Source of the DNA: an uncultured Clostridia bacterium | GTDB lineage: Bacteria > Bacillota > Clostridia > UBA1381 | Assembly: GCA_934489015.1 (NCBI GenBank) | Contig: CAKSSN010000050.1 | Coordinates: 1-5,548, forward strand | Direction of reading: 5' to 3' | Length of the DNA: 5,548 bases | In this document: piece after piece, positions 5,531-5,548 of the stretch | Position numbering within the stretch: position 1 is the first letter of the stretch | Layout of the letters: each line of letters begins with the position of its first letter | Program-made: the position numbers and the translations under genes | Notes under the pieces: model-generated | What the model was told of the DNA's origin: nothing | Databases searched by the model: none | Seen by the model: only the letters and a program-made list of their open reading frames with translations

Positions 5531-5548
5531 AAAATTATCATTTTGGAG
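5512..5548. repeat. Hairpin at the window edge
   Basis: CTCCAAGATGATA (5512-5524) pairs with TATCATTTTGGAG (5536-5548) over 13 positions with one mismatch, which is a G-U pair in a + strand RNA, around an 11-base AT-rich loop. The loop contains the -10 box TATAAT. The right arm reaches the last base of the window, so the repeat may be longer. It could be an operator at the DNA level or a leader structure of the next gene. Confidence 0.6.

Larger units (their letters stand above)
5474..5548 (+). mobile_element. Probable 5' end of an IS256-type element, cut by the window edge
   Basis: The stretch 5474-5501 starts GAGTCAACCCCGAATTTTG and continues into GTGTAAAG, a pattern that fits the inward-reading left end of IS256-family elements. 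Its reverse complement matches 2319-2346, at the other IS256 remnant, in 18 of 28 bases by eye. A rightward promoter and a hairpin follow. The transposase, if present, lies beyond the window, so this rests on end resemblance alone. Confidence 0.4.

Overview
The window looks like an accessory stretch from a low-GC Firmicute, most likely a Clostridia-type bacterium. The evidence is AT-rich DNA, strong GGGGTG/GGAGTG ribosome sites, a TTG start, sigma-A-type promoters with extended -10 boxes, AraC-type regulators with cupin-like sensor domains, an SLH-domain surface protein remnant, and IS256- and IS3-family transposase debris. The genus cannot be fixed from the sequence alone.

Left part (1-2300, + strand). 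Two complete AraC-family regulators lie in tandem, separated by about 480 bases with no convincing gene. The first (96-956) is preceded by two nested 9-bp inverted repeats. The second (1438-2217) uses a TTG start, has a well-spaced extended -10 promoter, and is followed by a hairpin at 2269-2299. No transport or sugar-degrading gene that they might control is inside the window.

Middle part (about 2312-4000, - strand). This is a graveyard of three broken reading units. Read in the minus direction it holds: (a) a surface-protein gene with a Gly/Ser linker and one SLH domain, broken by at least two frameshifts, one of them caused by an exact 19-bp tandem duplication; (b) an IS3-family (IS150-like) transposase missing both ends; (c) the last ~65 residues of an IS256-family transposase. 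The SLH/IS3 and IS3/IS256 boundaries are abrupt and lie where the reading frames overlap, so deletions rather than simple insertions probably made them. A long imperfect inverted repeat (2312-2395) closes the IS256 end.

Right part (about 4000-5548, + strand). An intact 442-residue ATPase of the AAA_14/DUF4143 type has a near-consensus promoter (TTGACA, 16 bp, TATAAT with TG extension). Three copies of a 14-bp motif lie across its promoter and ribosome site at an exact 33-bp period, a candidate operator. It is followed by a hairpin that is a good terminator on the opposite strand. The window then ends in sequence resembling the 5' end of another IS256-type element, with a palindrome, an outward (+) promoter and a hairpin cut by the window edge.

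The only genes likely to make working proteins are the two regulators and the ATPase. The most novel-looking signal is the 33-bp-phased repeat set at the ATPase promoter. The rest mostly records insertion-sequence-driven decay.
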